Origin: Rubrivivax sp.
GTDB lineage: Bacteria; Pseudomonadota; Gammaproteobacteria; Burkholderiales; Burkholderiaceae_C
NCBI GenBank assembly: GCA_030653505.1
Contig: JAURZK010000062.1
Span: forward strand, 1-42,014
Reading direction: 5' to 3'
Length of the DNA: 42,014 bases
The number at the start of each line of letters is the position of its first letter. Positions within the stretch are counted from its first letter, which is position 1. Of this stretch, positions 1 to 8,126 are shown piece after piece. The notes below the pieces were generated by a model. That model saw only the letters and a list, made by a program, of their open reading frames with translations, did not search any database and was not told the DNA's origin. Position numbers and translations under genes: made by a program.

Positions 1-147
1 GGAACCGGCTGGGCCGGGCCGTTGGCGCACGGCCCCCCCGGGGGGACAGCGGGCCGCGGCTCCACGCCCCCCTGCGCGGGCTTGGACGGCCCGAGGGCCG
101 GCTGCCTCTGGCAGCCGGCGGGAGCGCCAGCGAGCTTGGGGCTCACT
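1..147. repeat. GC-rich intergenic repeat, copy 1, with terminator-like hairpin
   Basis: The stretch starts GGAACCGGCT and carries GCCGGGCCGTTGGCG, then a C-run/G-run palindrome, and ends with AGCGAGCTTGGGG. The same blocks, in the same order, make up the copy at 4960-5034. Copy 1 has about 70 extra bases in the middle. Those include a perfect hairpin with a 10-bp stem at 97-106 and 110-119 and a TCT loop, and an overlapping alternative stem at 87-92/95-100. It lies directly 3' of the stop codon of the last dsr-operon gene, so it may end or attenuate that transcript. No U-tract is visible. The window edge may cut the element. Confidence 0.75.
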
Positions 148-663
148 TTATGGGCAGGCGCTCCAGTCGCCGGGCACCTTGCCCACCAGCAGCAGGAAGC
201 CGCCGAAGGGGCCCATGTTGCCCATGGCCTCCATCTTCGGGCCCTCGAAGTTCAGGCTGCCGAACATCATCGCGCGCATCGGGCCCAGGCTGCCGGCACC
301 CATCTCGCGCCACTTCGGCGTCTCGGCCCACATCAGGTAGTCGGTACCCTTGTCGAGCGTCTTGGACTTCGCCGCGCCGCCGTAGACACATTGCGCCTTG
401 TTGTCCTTGAGCGCGATCTGCATCTCGATGCGTGCGCTGTTGGGGCAGTCGCTGCGGTAGATCTGCATCGCCTTGTGCCCGCGGCCGCCGTCGTTCTTGG
501 CCCAGCCCGATTCGGCCAGGCCGTCGGTGAGCGACGCGTCGGCGTTCCAGGCGCTGCACATGGCTTCGGCGAAGGCGGGCGACATCGCCACCGTCTGGGC
601 ATGGGCGCCGGAGGCGGCCAGCAGAGTGCAGACCAGGGCGGCGGTGCGGAGGGTGTGTTGCAT
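148..663 (-). CDS. Secreted SCP2-like (sterol carrier protein type) protein
   Basis: A 171-residue protein with a clear Sec signal peptide (MQHTLRTAALVCTLLAASGAHA) and predicted cleavage near residue 22. The mature part has the mixed alpha/beta pattern of SCP-2 sterol-transfer-like proteins and ends in a hydrophobic stretch, FGGFLLLVGKVPGDW. It holds four cysteines after the signal peptide, which could form disulfides in the periplasm. It is the last gene of the dsr operon, 5 bp after the siroheme methyltransferase gene. No published role in sulfur oxidation is known to me; a lipophilic carrier for a sulfur compound would be speculation. The start is the ATG at 663. Family assignment is from overall pattern only. 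Confidence 0.55.
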   Translation of the reverse strand: MQHTLRTAALVCTLLAASGAHAQTVAMSPAFAEAMCSAWNADASLTDGLAESGWAKNDGGRGHKAMQIYRSDCPNSARIEMQIALKDNKAQCVYGGAAKSKTLDKGTDYLMWAETPKWREMGAGSLGPMRAMMFGSLNFEGPKMEAMGNMGPFGGFLLLVGKVPGDWSACP

Positions 664-668
664 GCGTT

Positions 669-1505
669 TCAGGCCTCGATGGTGGACAGGGACGTGGTTT
701 CGGGCGCGGCCGCCGCGGCGCCGGCGAACCAGGCCAGTTCGTCGCGCAGCTTGACGACCTCGCCGACGATGGTCAGCGCAGGCGACTGCAGGCCTGCATG
801 GGCCACCGCTTCGGCAAGCGTGCCGAGCGTGGCGCAGACCACCTGCTGTTCGGCCAGCGTGCCATGGGCCACCACCGCCGCGGGCCAGGTGGCCGGCAGG
901 CCGTGCTCGGCGAGGCGCGCGCAGATCGTCGCCAGCCCCGACAGGCCCATGTAGATGACGACGGTCTGGCGCGGGCGTGCCAGGGCCGGCCAGTCGAGGT
1001 CGCAGCTGCCGTCCTTGAGGTGGCCGGTGACGAAGGTGCAGCTCTGCGCATAGTCGCGGTGCGTCAGCGGAATGCCGGCGTAGCTGGCCACGCCGCAGGC
1101 CGCGGTGATGCCGGGCACGACCTCGAACGGGATGCCTTCTGCGGCCAGCACCTGCAGTTCTTCGCCGCCGCGGCCGAAGACGAAGGGGTCACCGCCCTTC
1201 AGCCGCACCACGGTGCGGCCTTCGCGCGCCAGGCGCACCAACAGTTCGTTGATGCCTTCCTGGGGGATGCTGTGGTGGCTGCGTTCCTTGCCGACGTAGA
1301 GCCGGTGCGCGTCGGGCCCGATGAGCGCCAGCACGTCGGCGCCCACGAGATGGTCGTAGACGACGACCTCGGCCTGGGCCAGCAGGCGCGCAGCCTTCAG
1401 CGTCAGCAGTTCGGCGTCGCCGGGACCGGCGCCGACGAGGTAGACCTTGCCGCAGGCGGCGCGGCAGGCCGCCATCATGGCCGGGATGTCGACGAATGAA
1501 TTCAT
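669..1505 (-). CDS. cobA: Uroporphyrinogen-III C-methyltransferase (siroheme synthesis)
   Basis: A 278-residue SUMT. It transfers two methyl groups from SAM to uroporphyrinogen III to give precorrin-2, the precursor of siroheme, the DsrAB cofactor. The N-terminal [10 protein letters not shown] motif (about residue 21-30) and the [18 protein letters not shown] block are diagnostic of this tetrapyrrole methylase family. The length matches single-domain SUMT; no CysG-type dehydrogenase/chelatase domain is fused. The start is placed at the ATG at 1505, which has GGAG six bases upstream. A longer reading from 1526 would need TTG. It sits in the dsr operon after dsrR, which fits dedicated siroheme supply. 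Confidence 0.9.
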   Translation of the reverse strand: MNSFVDIPAMMAACRAACGKVYLVGAGPGDAELLTLKAARLLAQAEVVVYDHLVGADVLALIGPDAHRLYVGKERSHHSIPQEGINELLVRLAREGRTVVRLKGGDPFVFGRGGEELQVLAAEGIPFEVVPGITAACGVASYAGIPLTHRDYAQSCTFVTGHLKDGSCDLDWPALARPRQTVVIYMGLSGLATICARLAEHGLPATWPAAVVAHGTLAEQQVVCATLGTLAEAVAHAGLQSPALTIVGEVVKLRDELAWFAGAAAAAPETTSLSTIEA

Positions 1506-1535
1506 GCCGTTCTCCATGACGCGCAAGGGTTCGTT

Positions 1536-1913
1536 TCAACCACCGCAGCTGCCGCTCCCGCAGCCCCCGCCGCCGCAGCCGGCCTTGGCCTTCGGCGCAC
1601 CGCCGCCGCAAGCGCCGCCACCCTGCGTTTCGCCGGGCGGGATGAAGACGAAGCCGAACTGGCCGGGTTCGAGTTCGACGAAGTCGAGCACCGTGTCCTG
1701 CAGCAGCGGGCGGCTGGGTGAACCGAGCAGCACCGTCAAGCCTTCGAAGACCGCGGGCTCGTCGTCCTCGCGCTCGTCGTCGAAGCCCATGCCGTATTCG
1801 ATTGAGCCGTCGGCGGTCTGGCGCGCGGCAATGCGCAGGGCCATGCCGCCGGCGTCGCTGCGCGCGGCGGCGGCCAGCAGTTCCTGGGCTGCGGTGGGGG
1901 TGACGTTGAACAT
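1536..1913 (-). CDS. dsrR: DsrR-like A-type (IscA/HesB) protein with Cys/Gly-rich tail
   Basis: A 125-residue A-type scaffold homologue. Residues 1-95 follow the HesB/IscA fold (MFNVTPTAAQELL start, then a beta-rich core ending FGFVFIPPGE). The first canonical IscA cysteine, near residue 35, is missing, as in Allochromatium DsrR, which is reported not to act as a normal Fe-S carrier. Unusually, the end is a Gly-rich tail with four cysteines (102, 113, 118, 123) in place of the usual CGCG ending. It lies between the DsrC-like gene and the siroheme methyltransferase in the dsr operon. The family role is support of dsr expression or metallocluster assembly. Whether the tail binds metal is unknown. 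Confidence 0.82.
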   Translation of the reverse strand: MFNVTPTAAQELLAAAARSDAGGMALRIAARQTADGSIEYGMGFDDEREDDEPAVFEGLTVLLGSPSRPLLQDTVLDFVELEPGQFGFVFIPPGETQGGGACGGGAPKAKAGCGGGGCGSGSCGG

Positions 1914-1926
1914 CGTGGTTAGCCTT

Positions 1927-2280
1927 TCAGTGTTCGCCCTTGGTCCGCAGCAGGCCGGCCAGGCGGTTGCCCTGCTTCTGCGGCCCGCCGACGGGGAAGA
2001 GGTCGTGCAGGTGGTGGTTGCTGCCGCGCTCGGGGCCCCAGGCTTCAGTGAAGTGACGGATCATCACGCGCACCTGGGCCTGCACACCGTGTTCGTGGAA
2101 GTAGGCGCGCAGGAAGTGGATGACCTCCCAGTGCGCGGGTGTCAGCACCAGGCCTTCCTGGCGCGCCAGTGCCTCGGCGAATGCTTCCGACCAGTCGGCC
2201 AGGTTCTCGAGATAACCCTCGCTGTCGGTGCGCACGACGCGCCCACCGACCATCACATTGCGCTGCAGGCTGTTCATCAT
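1927..2280 (-). CDS. Cysteine-free DsrC/TusE-family protein (Rsp type)
   Basis: A 117-residue DsrC/TusE homologue. It shares the DsrC core with the canonical copy at 10446: TDSEGYLENLADW at residues 18-30, LTPAHWEVIHFLR at about 46-58, and the LFP segment near 94-96. The C-terminal arm, which in DsrC carries two redox cysteines, is replaced by a short Lys/Arg end (LAGLLRTKGEH), and the protein has no cysteine at all. It therefore cannot carry a persulfide or form a trisulfide. Family members lacking the cysteines have been called RspA and suggested to be regulatory. The start is the first of two consecutive ATGs at 2280. It is in the dsr operon between dsrN and dsrR. Confidence 0.85.
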   Translation of the reverse strand: MMNSLQRNVMVGGRVVRTDSEGYLENLADWSEAFAEALARQEGLVLTPAHWEVIHFLRAYFHEHGVQAQVRVMIRHFTEAWGPERGSNHHLHDLFPVGGPQKQGNRLAGLLRTKGEH

Positions 2281-2296
2281 GATCTGTGCCCTGGGT

Positions 2297-3712
2297 TCAG
2301 ACCTGCAGCGCCAGCGAAGGTGGCGTGGTGGCGGCTTCGCGCAGTGCGCGCTGGCTGCGCACGTAGGCCACGAAGCGTGGTGCCCAGTGCGTGCCGGCAT
2401 CGCTGCGCAGGTGGGCGTAGGACGCCAGCAGCTTGTGCACGCCAATGCCGTCGTGCCGGCCGTCGATGCCGTGGCCGCGCTTCACGCGGTAGGCGTAGGT
2501 CACTGTCGGGTCCACGTTCTCGAGGCTGGAGTGGTGGAACTCGTGACCGCGCAATTCGCCGCTGCCCGCCAGCGGCGCCCAGGGCATGGCCGCGGTTTCC
2601 TGCAGGTGCACGTAGCCGCGGCCCTGAGGGCGCGTGTGCATCACGGCGTCGCCGGGAATCGCGCCCACCATCTGCGCCGTGCGGCCCTGCCAGGTGATGC
2701 TGCGCGACAGGAACATCAGCCCGCCGCATTCGGCGTAGGTGGGCAGGCCGCCAACGATCGCCGTGCGCAGCGCAGCGCGCAGGGCGGCGTTGGCTTCCAG
2801 TTCGGCCATGCAGGCCTCGGGGAAACCGCCGCCGATGAAGAGGCCGTCTACCGCGGGCAGGCGGGTGTCGTTCAGCGTGTCGATGGGCACCAGTTCGGCG
2901 CCCGCGGCCTCGAGTGCCGCCAGATCGTCGGGGTAATAGAAGCCGAAGGCGCGGTCGCGCGCGATGGCGATGCGCAAGTCGGCGCCGCGTGGCGCGGCCG
3001 GCGCAGCGGCCGGTGCATCGAAGCCCGTCGCCGCCGAGGCGGCCAGCGCGCGCACGCGGCCCAGGTCGACCTGCGCGCCGACGAGGCGGCCGATCTCGTG
3101 CACGCGTGCTGCGGCGTCGTCGACCTCGGCGCAGGGCATCAGTCCGAGGTGGCGCTCCATCACCGCCAGGCGCTCGTCCTCGGCCACGGCGCCAAGCACG
3201 GGCACGTCGGTGTAGTGCTCGATCACCGCGCGCAGCTTGGCCTCGTGGCGGCCGCCGCCGACGCGGTTGAGGACCACACCGCCGATGCGGATGGCCTTGT
3301 CGAAGGCCTGGTAACCCAGGATCAGCGGTGCGATGCCGCGTGTCATGCCGCGGGCGTCGATCACCAGCAGCACCGGCAGCCCGAGCCGCGTGGCGAGTGC
3401 CGCGTTGCTGTTGCTGCCGTCCAGCGCCAGGCCGTCGTAGAGGCCCTTGTTGCCTTCGACGATGGCGATGTGGGCGCCGCGCGCGTTGTCGACAAAACAG
3501 TGTTCCAGCGCCGCGTCGTCCATCAGATAGGGGTCGAGGTTGAAGCAGGGCCGGCCGGCGGCGCGCGCCAGCCACATCGGGTCGATGTAGTCGGGGCCCT
3601 TCTTGAAAGGCTGCACCACGCTGCCGGCTTCGGCCAGCGCAGCGCACAGGCCCAGCGTGACCGTGGTCTTGCCCGAGGACTTGTGCGCGGCCGAGACCAG
3701 CAGGCGGTGCAT
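2297..3712 (-). CDS. dsrN: DsrN, cobyrinate a,c-diamide synthase-like siroheme amidase
   Basis: A 471-residue CbiA/CobB-family amidotransferase. The N-terminal dethiobiotin-synthetase-like ATPase part has a P-loop (SSGKTT, residues about 12-17) and GPDYIDPMW. The C-terminal class I glutamine amidotransferase part has GGGFPEAC and the nucleophile region YAECGGLMFLS. In sulfur oxidisers DsrN is held to amidate siroheme using glutamine and ATP, giving the siro(haem)amide of DsrAB. The start at ATG 3712 is 5 bp after the dsrP stop. The family also includes cobalamin enzymes, but there are no other cobalamin genes here and the place in the dsr operon favours DsrN. Confidence 0.92.
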   Translation of the reverse strand: MHRLLVSAAHKSSGKTTVTLGLCAALAEAGSVVQPFKKGPDYIDPMWLARAAGRPCFNLDPYLMDDAALEHCFVDNARGAHIAIVEGNKGLYDGLALDGSNSNAALATRLGLPVLLVIDARGMTRGIAPLILGYQAFDKAIRIGGVVLNRVGGGRHEAKLRAVIEHYTDVPVLGAVAEDERLAVMERHLGLMPCAEVDDAAARVHEIGRLVGAQVDLGRVRALAASAATGFDAPAAAPAAPRGADLRIAIARDRAFGFYYPDDLAALEAAGAELVPIDTLNDTRLPAVDGLFIGGGFPEACMAELEANAALRAALRTAIVGGLPTYAECGGLMFLSRSITWQGRTAQMVGAIPGDAVMHTRPQGRGYVHLQETAAMPWAPLAGSGELRGHEFHHSSLENVDPTVTYAYRVKRGHGIDGRHDGIGVHKLLASYAHLRSDAGTHWAPRFVAYVRSQRALREAATTPPSLALQV

Positions 3713-3717
3713 GGTGT

Positions 3718-4884
3718 TCAGGCCTTGGCCGCGGGGTCGCGTGGCAGGAAGTCGAGCACACGCACGCCGATGGTCGTCATCAGGAAGGCCGCACCCAACC
3801 CGCCCACGCCGAGCAGGAACTCGGGCAGCGAGGGTGAGTAGTGCTCGATGGCGCCGTCGGCGAAGCTGCTGCTGACGACATGGCCGGGGAAGATCTCCAG
3901 CGGGAAGGCCTGGCCGCCGATGATGAAGACGAAGAGCCAGGCAAAGGCGCCGGCGATGACCAGCGCCGAAGCGAGCAGCGTGCTGCGCGCATCGCTGAAC
4001 CTCGGATGGAAGAGCAGCACCATCGGCAGGACCGAACCGACGAGCACGTAGCCGCCCCAGAACAGCAGCGGGTAGATGCCGCCATCGCGCAGGATGAAGG
4101 CCTCGAAGGCATTCTGGCGCGCGAAGTAGAGGTTGGTCAGGTGGTAGACGGCCACGAGGTAGAGCGACGCGGCGACGAAGAGGCCCAGCAGCCGCGCCAG
4201 CCGGCGCCGGATCTGGTCCGCCAACTGCACGTCGTTCCAACCGTACATCACCGCCTGCACGACCAGGAAGACCGCCAGCCCCCAGCCGAAGGACAACACG
4301 ATGAAGAGGGGCGCCAGCAGCGCCGACTGGTAGGCCTGGCGCGCGACGAGGAAGCCGAAGATCGACCCCGTGCCCGTGGTCAGCACGAAGCGCCACACCA
4401 GTGCGGCCAGGCCGGCGGCCTTGGTGTACTTGTTCATGCGGCGCTCGAACATCGTCCACAGGTAGACGGCGACGATGGCCACCATGCCCGAGTAGAGCAC
4501 CACGTTCCAGGCGAAGACGGACTTGAAGTTGTAGTGCGTGGCGGCAACCACCAGGCGTTCGGGCCGGCCCAGGTCGAGCATCAGCACCATCAGGCCGCCG
4601 GCCAGCAGCGCCACGCACAGCAGGCCCGACAGCGGTGCGCGGGGCTTGTAGATCGGCTGGCCGAAGACCGAGCCGATGGACGCGATGTTCAGCACGCCCG
4701 AGGCGGCGACGATCATGAAGATCGCGAAGACATGTGGCAGGCCCCAGACGACCTGGTTCGTCATGCCGGTGACGATGTGGCCGTGGATCTCCATGAAGTG
4801 CGCCGCGCCCAGACCGACGGCGGTGACGAGGGCGCCCAAAGCGACGAGCAGCCAGAAGTTCCGGGTTTCCCTTGGCGGATTCAT
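3718..4884 (-). CDS. dsrP: DsrP, NrfD-like membrane subunit of DsrMKJOP
   Basis: A 388-residue polytopic NrfD/PsrC-family protein with about ten hydrophobic helices, for example LLVALGALVTAVGLGAA near the start and LLGVGGLGAAFLMTTIGV near the end. It is the quinone-interacting partner of DsrO in the membrane complex that links DsrC oxidation state to the quinone pool. I chose ATG 4884 (MNPPRETRNFW); the frame stays open upstream to 4959, but the extra 25 residues run towards the repeat at 4960-5034 and look non-coding. It ends 5 bp before dsrN. The repeat between dsrO and dsrP is unusual inside this operon. Confidence 0.93.
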   Translation of the reverse strand: MNPPRETRNFWLLVALGALVTAVGLGAAHFMEIHGHIVTGMTNQVVWGLPHVFAIFMIVAASGVLNIASIGSVFGQPIYKPRAPLSGLLCVALLAGGLMVLMLDLGRPERLVVAATHYNFKSVFAWNVVLYSGMVAIVAVYLWTMFERRMNKYTKAAGLAALVWRFVLTTGTGSIFGFLVARQAYQSALLAPLFIVLSFGWGLAVFLVVQAVMYGWNDVQLADQIRRRLARLLGLFVAASLYLVAVYHLTNLYFARQNAFEAFILRDGGIYPLLFWGGYVLVGSVLPMVLLFHPRFSDARSTLLASALVIAGAFAWLFVFIIGGQAFPLEIFPGHVVSSSFADGAIEHYSPSLPEFLLGVGGLGAAFLMTTIGVRVLDFLPRDPAAKA

Positions 4885-4959
4885 GTCTTCAGCTGTCCAT
4901 GGGACGAAACGCGACCAGCGACCGATGAAGCAGGACGGCACGATCAAGCTTCCCGCCAC

Positions 4960-5034
4960 GGAACCGGCTCTGCCGGGCCGTTGGCGGACGGCCCCCTTGG
5001 GGGGTAGCGAGCGCTAGCGAGCTTGGGGGCTTCA
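4960..5034. repeat. GC-rich intergenic repeat, copy 2, inside the dsr operon
   Basis: About 75 bp: GGAACCGGCT, GCCGGGCCGTTGGCGGAC, a GGCCCCC/GGGGGG palindrome, AGCGAGCGCTAGCGAGC, then TTGGGGGC. It has several nested inverted repeats and would fold strongly as RNA. It matches copy 1 (1-147) block by block. It ends just 3' of the dsrO stop codon, as copy 1 ends just 3' of another stop. I associate repeats of this appearance with Burkholderiales genomes, from memory only. It could act as a partial terminator or mRNA stabiliser between dsrO and dsrP. Confidence 0.8.
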
Positions 5035-5036
5035 TC

Positions 5037-5768
5037 TCATATGCCGTGGTAACGCACGCCCGGGTCGAGCTTCAGGTCGGCGCGCAGCTGCGTCGTCTGG
5101 ATCTCGCGCACGCGGCGCGAGATGTCGCTCTCGGGGTCGTTGAGGTCGCCGAAGACGATGGCGCCGTGGCCGGCCTTGCTGCAGGCCTCGGCGCAGGCGG
5201 TGGTCTTCTCGCCCTTGTCGATGCGGTGCACGCACAGCGTGCAGCTCTCGACGCAGCCCTTGCCGCGCGGCACGTCGGGGGTCTGCTCGGTCAGCGGCTC
5301 GTGCACGAAGCTGCGCGCCTTGTAGGGGCAGGCCATCACGCAGTAGCGGCAGCCGATGCAGGTGTGGCGGTCGACGAGCACGATGCCGTCGGCCCGCTTG
5401 AACGACGCGCCGGTGGGGCAGACGTCGACACAGGGCGGCTCGGCGCAGTGCTGGCACATCACGGGTACGGAAGAAGCACGCCCCGTCTTGATCTCCTTGA
5501 TCTCGACCTTGCGTATCCATTGCGGCGACGTCGGCGTCGGTTTCGGATCGAGGCCGTTCTCGGTGTTGCAGGCGGTGACGCAGTCGTTGCAGCCGGGCGC
5601 GCACTTGGTGGTGTCGATCAGCATGCCCCAGCGCACCTTGGCGCTGGCGCCCGGCGTCGGGCCACTGCCGGTCGCCGCCCGTGCGATCTCGATCAGCTGA
5701 ATGCCTGGCGCGAGCATCACGCCGCCGATGGCCGCAGCAGCGACGCCCAGGAAGCCGCGACGGCTCAC
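5037..5768 (-). CDS. dsrO: DsrO, periplasmic Fe-S subunit of DsrMKJOP
   Basis: A 243-residue ferredoxin-like protein with a Tat signal at the very start (SRRGFLGVAA). Several four-cysteine clusters follow: KCAPGCNDCVTAC (56-67), MCQHCAEPPCVDVCP (about 104-118), CIGCRYCVMACP (about 137-148) and CVESCTLC with a later cysteine pair. This layout fits a multi-[4Fe-4S] PsrB/NrfC-type subunit pairing with DsrP. The start is a GTG whose last bases overlap the dsrJ stop (GTGA), so the two genes are probably translationally coupled. It passes electrons between DsrJ in the periplasm and DsrP in the membrane. Confidence 0.94.
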   Translation of the reverse strand: MSRRGFLGVAAAAIGGVMLAPGIQLIEIARAATGSGPTPGASAKVRWGMLIDTTKCAPGCNDCVTACNTENGLDPKPTPTSPQWIRKVEIKEIKTGRASSVPVMCQHCAEPPCVDVCPTGASFKRADGIVLVDRHTCIGCRYCVMACPYKARSFVHEPLTEQTPDVPRGKGCVESCTLCVHRIDKGEKTTACAEACSKAGHGAIVFGDLNDPESDISRRVREIQTTQLRADLKLDPGVRYHGI

Positions 5769-6145
5769 TTCGTGCCCCCTTGCGCCACGGTGCGGGCTTT
5801 CGAGGTGTGGCACTCGAAACAATCGATCTTGACTGCCACATAGCTGTGGCAGCTGACGCAGAAGTTGCTCTCGTCCTTGGCCACGCTCTGGGTCTTCTGG
5901 CTGGCATGGCAATCGATGCAGCTCTTGAGGCTGAACTTCGCGCCGCGGATGCCACCGTGCACGGTGTCGTCGCGCTGGTGCTTCAGGAAGTCCATGTGAT
6001 TGCGGCGCATCACCTCGGGCGGCGCCACGCACTGCGTGCCCGCCTTGGCCGCTTCGACCACGGGCTTGGGCGTGCGGGCGCCGGCAACGCCTGCGAAGGC
6101 GAAGCCGGCCGTCAGCAGGCCCAGCAGCAGCAGCCGTGGCAACAC
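5765..6145 (-). CDS. dsrJ: DsrJ, triheme cytochrome c
   Basis: A 126-residue periplasmic cytochrome with a hydrophobic N-terminal signal or anchor (residues 3-22) and exactly three CXXCH haem sites: CIDCH (76-80), CVSCH (96-100) and CFECH (109-113). Cys39, in TQCVAPPEV, is a candidate for the unusual cysteine haem ligand described for Allochromatium DsrJ; I assign it by position in the protein, not by alignment. I place the start at GTG 6145, with GGGGGAG 8 bp upstream overlapping the end of dsrL. There is no ATG in a sensible position. The stop overlaps the dsrO start. Confidence 0.93.
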   Translation of the reverse strand: MLPRLLLLGLLTAGFAFAGVAGARTPKPVVEAAKAGTQCVAPPEVMRRNHMDFLKHQRDDTVHGGIRGAKFSLKSCIDCHASQKTQSVAKDESNFCVSCHSYVAVKIDCFECHTSKARTVAQGGTK

Positions 6146-6150
6146 AGTGC

Positions 6151-8109
6151 CTACTCCCCCAAGCCCATCTGGATGTAGCCGGTCGGGCAGACATCCTTGC
6201 AGATGTGGCAGCCGATGCACTTCGTGTAGTCGGTGTCGACGTAGCGGCCGGTGGTCGACTTCGACTTCGGCACCTTGAACACGGCCGTCTGCGGGCAGTA
6301 GACGACGCAGTTGTCGCACTCGAAACACTGGCCGCAGCTCATGCAGCGCTTGGCCTCGGCCTGGGCCTGCGCTTCCAGCAGCGGCAGCAGGCGTTCCTCG
6401 AAGTTGTTCAGCGCCTCTTCGGCCGTCAGCGAGACGATGTTGCGGCGGTTGCGCGGTGTGTACTGGAAGTGGCCCAGGAAGAGCTCGTTGTGCGGGATGA
6501 CGTAGCGGTCGCTGCGGTTGTCGTAGTTGTGGATGGCGCCGGTGCTGCGGTCGGTGCCGCGCAGCGGCTCCTCGATCTGCGTCACGGGCAGGCCCTTCTC
6601 GACCAGTTTGCGCGTGAGGTCGAAGCTGTGCACGTCGATCTTCGGCCGCTTGTCCAGCGCTTCGCTGTTCAGGTGGCGGTGTATGCCGTCGGCCGCGATG
6701 GCGCCGTGGCCGATGGCCGTGGTCAGCAGGTGCGGGCGCACGACGTCGCCGCCGACGAACATGCCCGCCTGGCCCTGCACCTGGTAGTTCTTGTCGCTGG
6801 CGATCACGCCCTTGCCGTTGTTCAGCGACTCCAGGCCCGTGAAGTCCACCGCCTGGCCGATGGCCGAGACGATGAGGTCGGCCTCGATGTCTTCCTCGGT
6901 GCCCGGGATGTTCTTGATGTCGAGACGGCCGCCGACCATCTTCGCTTCGCACTGCACCACGCGCAGCGCGGTGGCGCGGCCGCTGGCGTCGCGGATCACG
7001 GCCACCGGCGCCAGCCCACCGCGGATGGCGATGCCTTCGCCCAGCGCGTGCTCGACCTCGTGCTTGCTCGCCTGCATCTTGTCGATGGCGAAGATCGAGG
7101 TCAGCGTGACCTCGGCACCCTGGCGCGCCGACAGCGATGCCACGTCGTGTGCGGCATAACCTGCAATCGCGTTCTCGGGGCGTTCGGACTCGTGCACGTG
7201 CTCGATGTGGCCCAGGCGGCGTGCCACGGTGGCCACGTCGATCGACGTGTCGCCGCCGCCCACCACCACCACGCGCCGGCCCACGTGCAGCATGCGGCCG
7301 TCGTTGAAGGCCTTCAGGAAGGCCGTGGCGGTGACGACGTTGGGCGCGTCGCTGCCTTCCACCGGCAGCGGCCGGCCGCTCTGCGCGCCCAGGCCCAGGA
7401 AGACGGCGTCGAAGTCGGCCTTGATCTGGTCGAGCGTGATGTCGGTGCCGATGCGGCAGGCCATGCGCGCTTCGACGCCCAGGTCGAGGATGCGCTGGAT
7501 CTCGGCGTCGAGCACGTCACGTGGCGTGCGAAAGCCGGGGATGCCGTAGCGCATCATGCCGCCGAGTTCGGCGCGCTCGTCGAAGAGAGTGACCGCGTGG
7601 CCCTTCTTCGCCAGCTGGTAGGCGGCCGACAGGCCGGCCGGGCCGCCGCCGATGACGGCCACCTTCTTGCCCGTCTGCGTGCTCGGCTTCGGGAACGCCA
7701 GCTTCTTCTCGATGGCGTACTCGCCCAGGAAATGTTCGACCGAGTTGATGCCGACGAAGTCTTCCACCTCGTTGCGGTTGCAGCCCGACTCACAGGGCGC
7801 CGGGCAGACGCGGCCCATTACCGAAGGCAGCGGGTTGGCTTCGGTCAGGCGACGCCAGGCGTATTCCTGCCAGGGCATGCCCGCCGGCGGCTTCTCGATG
7901 CCGCGCACGATGTTCAGGTAGCCGCGGATGTCCTCGCCCGAGGGGCAGCTGCCCTGGCAGGGCGGCGTGCTCTGGATGTAAGTGGGGCACTTGTGCGAGT
8001 GGTCGGCGTCGAAGATCTCGTTCTGCCAGGCCAGCGGCTTGCTGTCGCCGTCCTTGTAGCGACGAAAGTTCAGCGCCTTGGCCGGCACGGTGTCGGTGGT
8101 GGTGGACAT
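6151..8109 (-). CDS. dsrL: DsrL, NAD(P)H:acceptor oxidoreductase
   Basis: A 652-residue GltD-like iron-sulfur flavoprotein. It has N-terminal cysteine clusters (CPTYIQSTPPCQGSC at 41-55, CPAPCESGC at 102-110), an FAD motif GGGPAG (154-159), an NAD(P) motif GGGDTS (284-289), and two C-terminal ferredoxin motifs (CMSCGQCFECDNCVVYC and CIGCHICKDVCP). In reverse-Dsr organisms DsrL is an essential partner of DsrAB that moves electrons from sulfur oxidation to NAD(P)+. The start at ATG 8109 has a strong AAGGAG upstream. It lies between dsrK and dsrJ in the usual order. The C-terminal ferredoxin domain marks the sulfur-oxidiser form. Confidence 0.95.
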   Translation of the reverse strand: MSTTTDTVPAKALNFRRYKDGDSKPLAWQNEIFDADHSHKCPTYIQSTPPCQGSCPSGEDIRGYLNIVRGIEKPPAGMPWQEYAWRRLTEANPLPSVMGRVCPAPCESGCNRNEVEDFVGINSVEHFLGEYAIEKKLAFPKPSTQTGKKVAVIGGGPAGLSAAYQLAKKGHAVTLFDERAELGGMMRYGIPGFRTPRDVLDAEIQRILDLGVEARMACRIGTDITLDQIKADFDAVFLGLGAQSGRPLPVEGSDAPNVVTATAFLKAFNDGRMLHVGRRVVVVGGGDTSIDVATVARRLGHIEHVHESERPENAIAGYAAHDVASLSARQGAEVTLTSIFAIDKMQASKHEVEHALGEGIAIRGGLAPVAVIRDASGRATALRVVQCEAKMVGGRLDIKNIPGTEEDIEADLIVSAIGQAVDFTGLESLNNGKGVIASDKNYQVQGQAGMFVGGDVVRPHLLTTAIGHGAIAADGIHRHLNSEALDKRPKIDVHSFDLTRKLVEKGLPVTQIEEPLRGTDRSTGAIHNYDNRSDRYVIPHNELFLGHFQYTPRNRRNIVSLTAEEALNNFEERLLPLLEAQAQAEAKRCMSCGQCFECDNCVVYCPQTAVFKVPKSKSTTGRYVDTDYTKCIGCHICKDVCPTGYIQMGLGE

Positions 8110-8126
8110 CGTGTTGTCTCCTTGAA

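Noticed and set aside
22..954. Long plus-strand open frame opposite the first genes
   Set aside because: Low-complexity His/Ala/Arg-rich product and it runs antisense through the SCP2-like and methyltransferase genes; typical of shadow frames in GC-rich DNA.
4885..4959. N-terminal extension of DsrP by 25 residues
   Set aside because: The extra residues do not resemble DsrP N-termini and the segment borders the intergenic repeat; ATG 4884 fits the family start.
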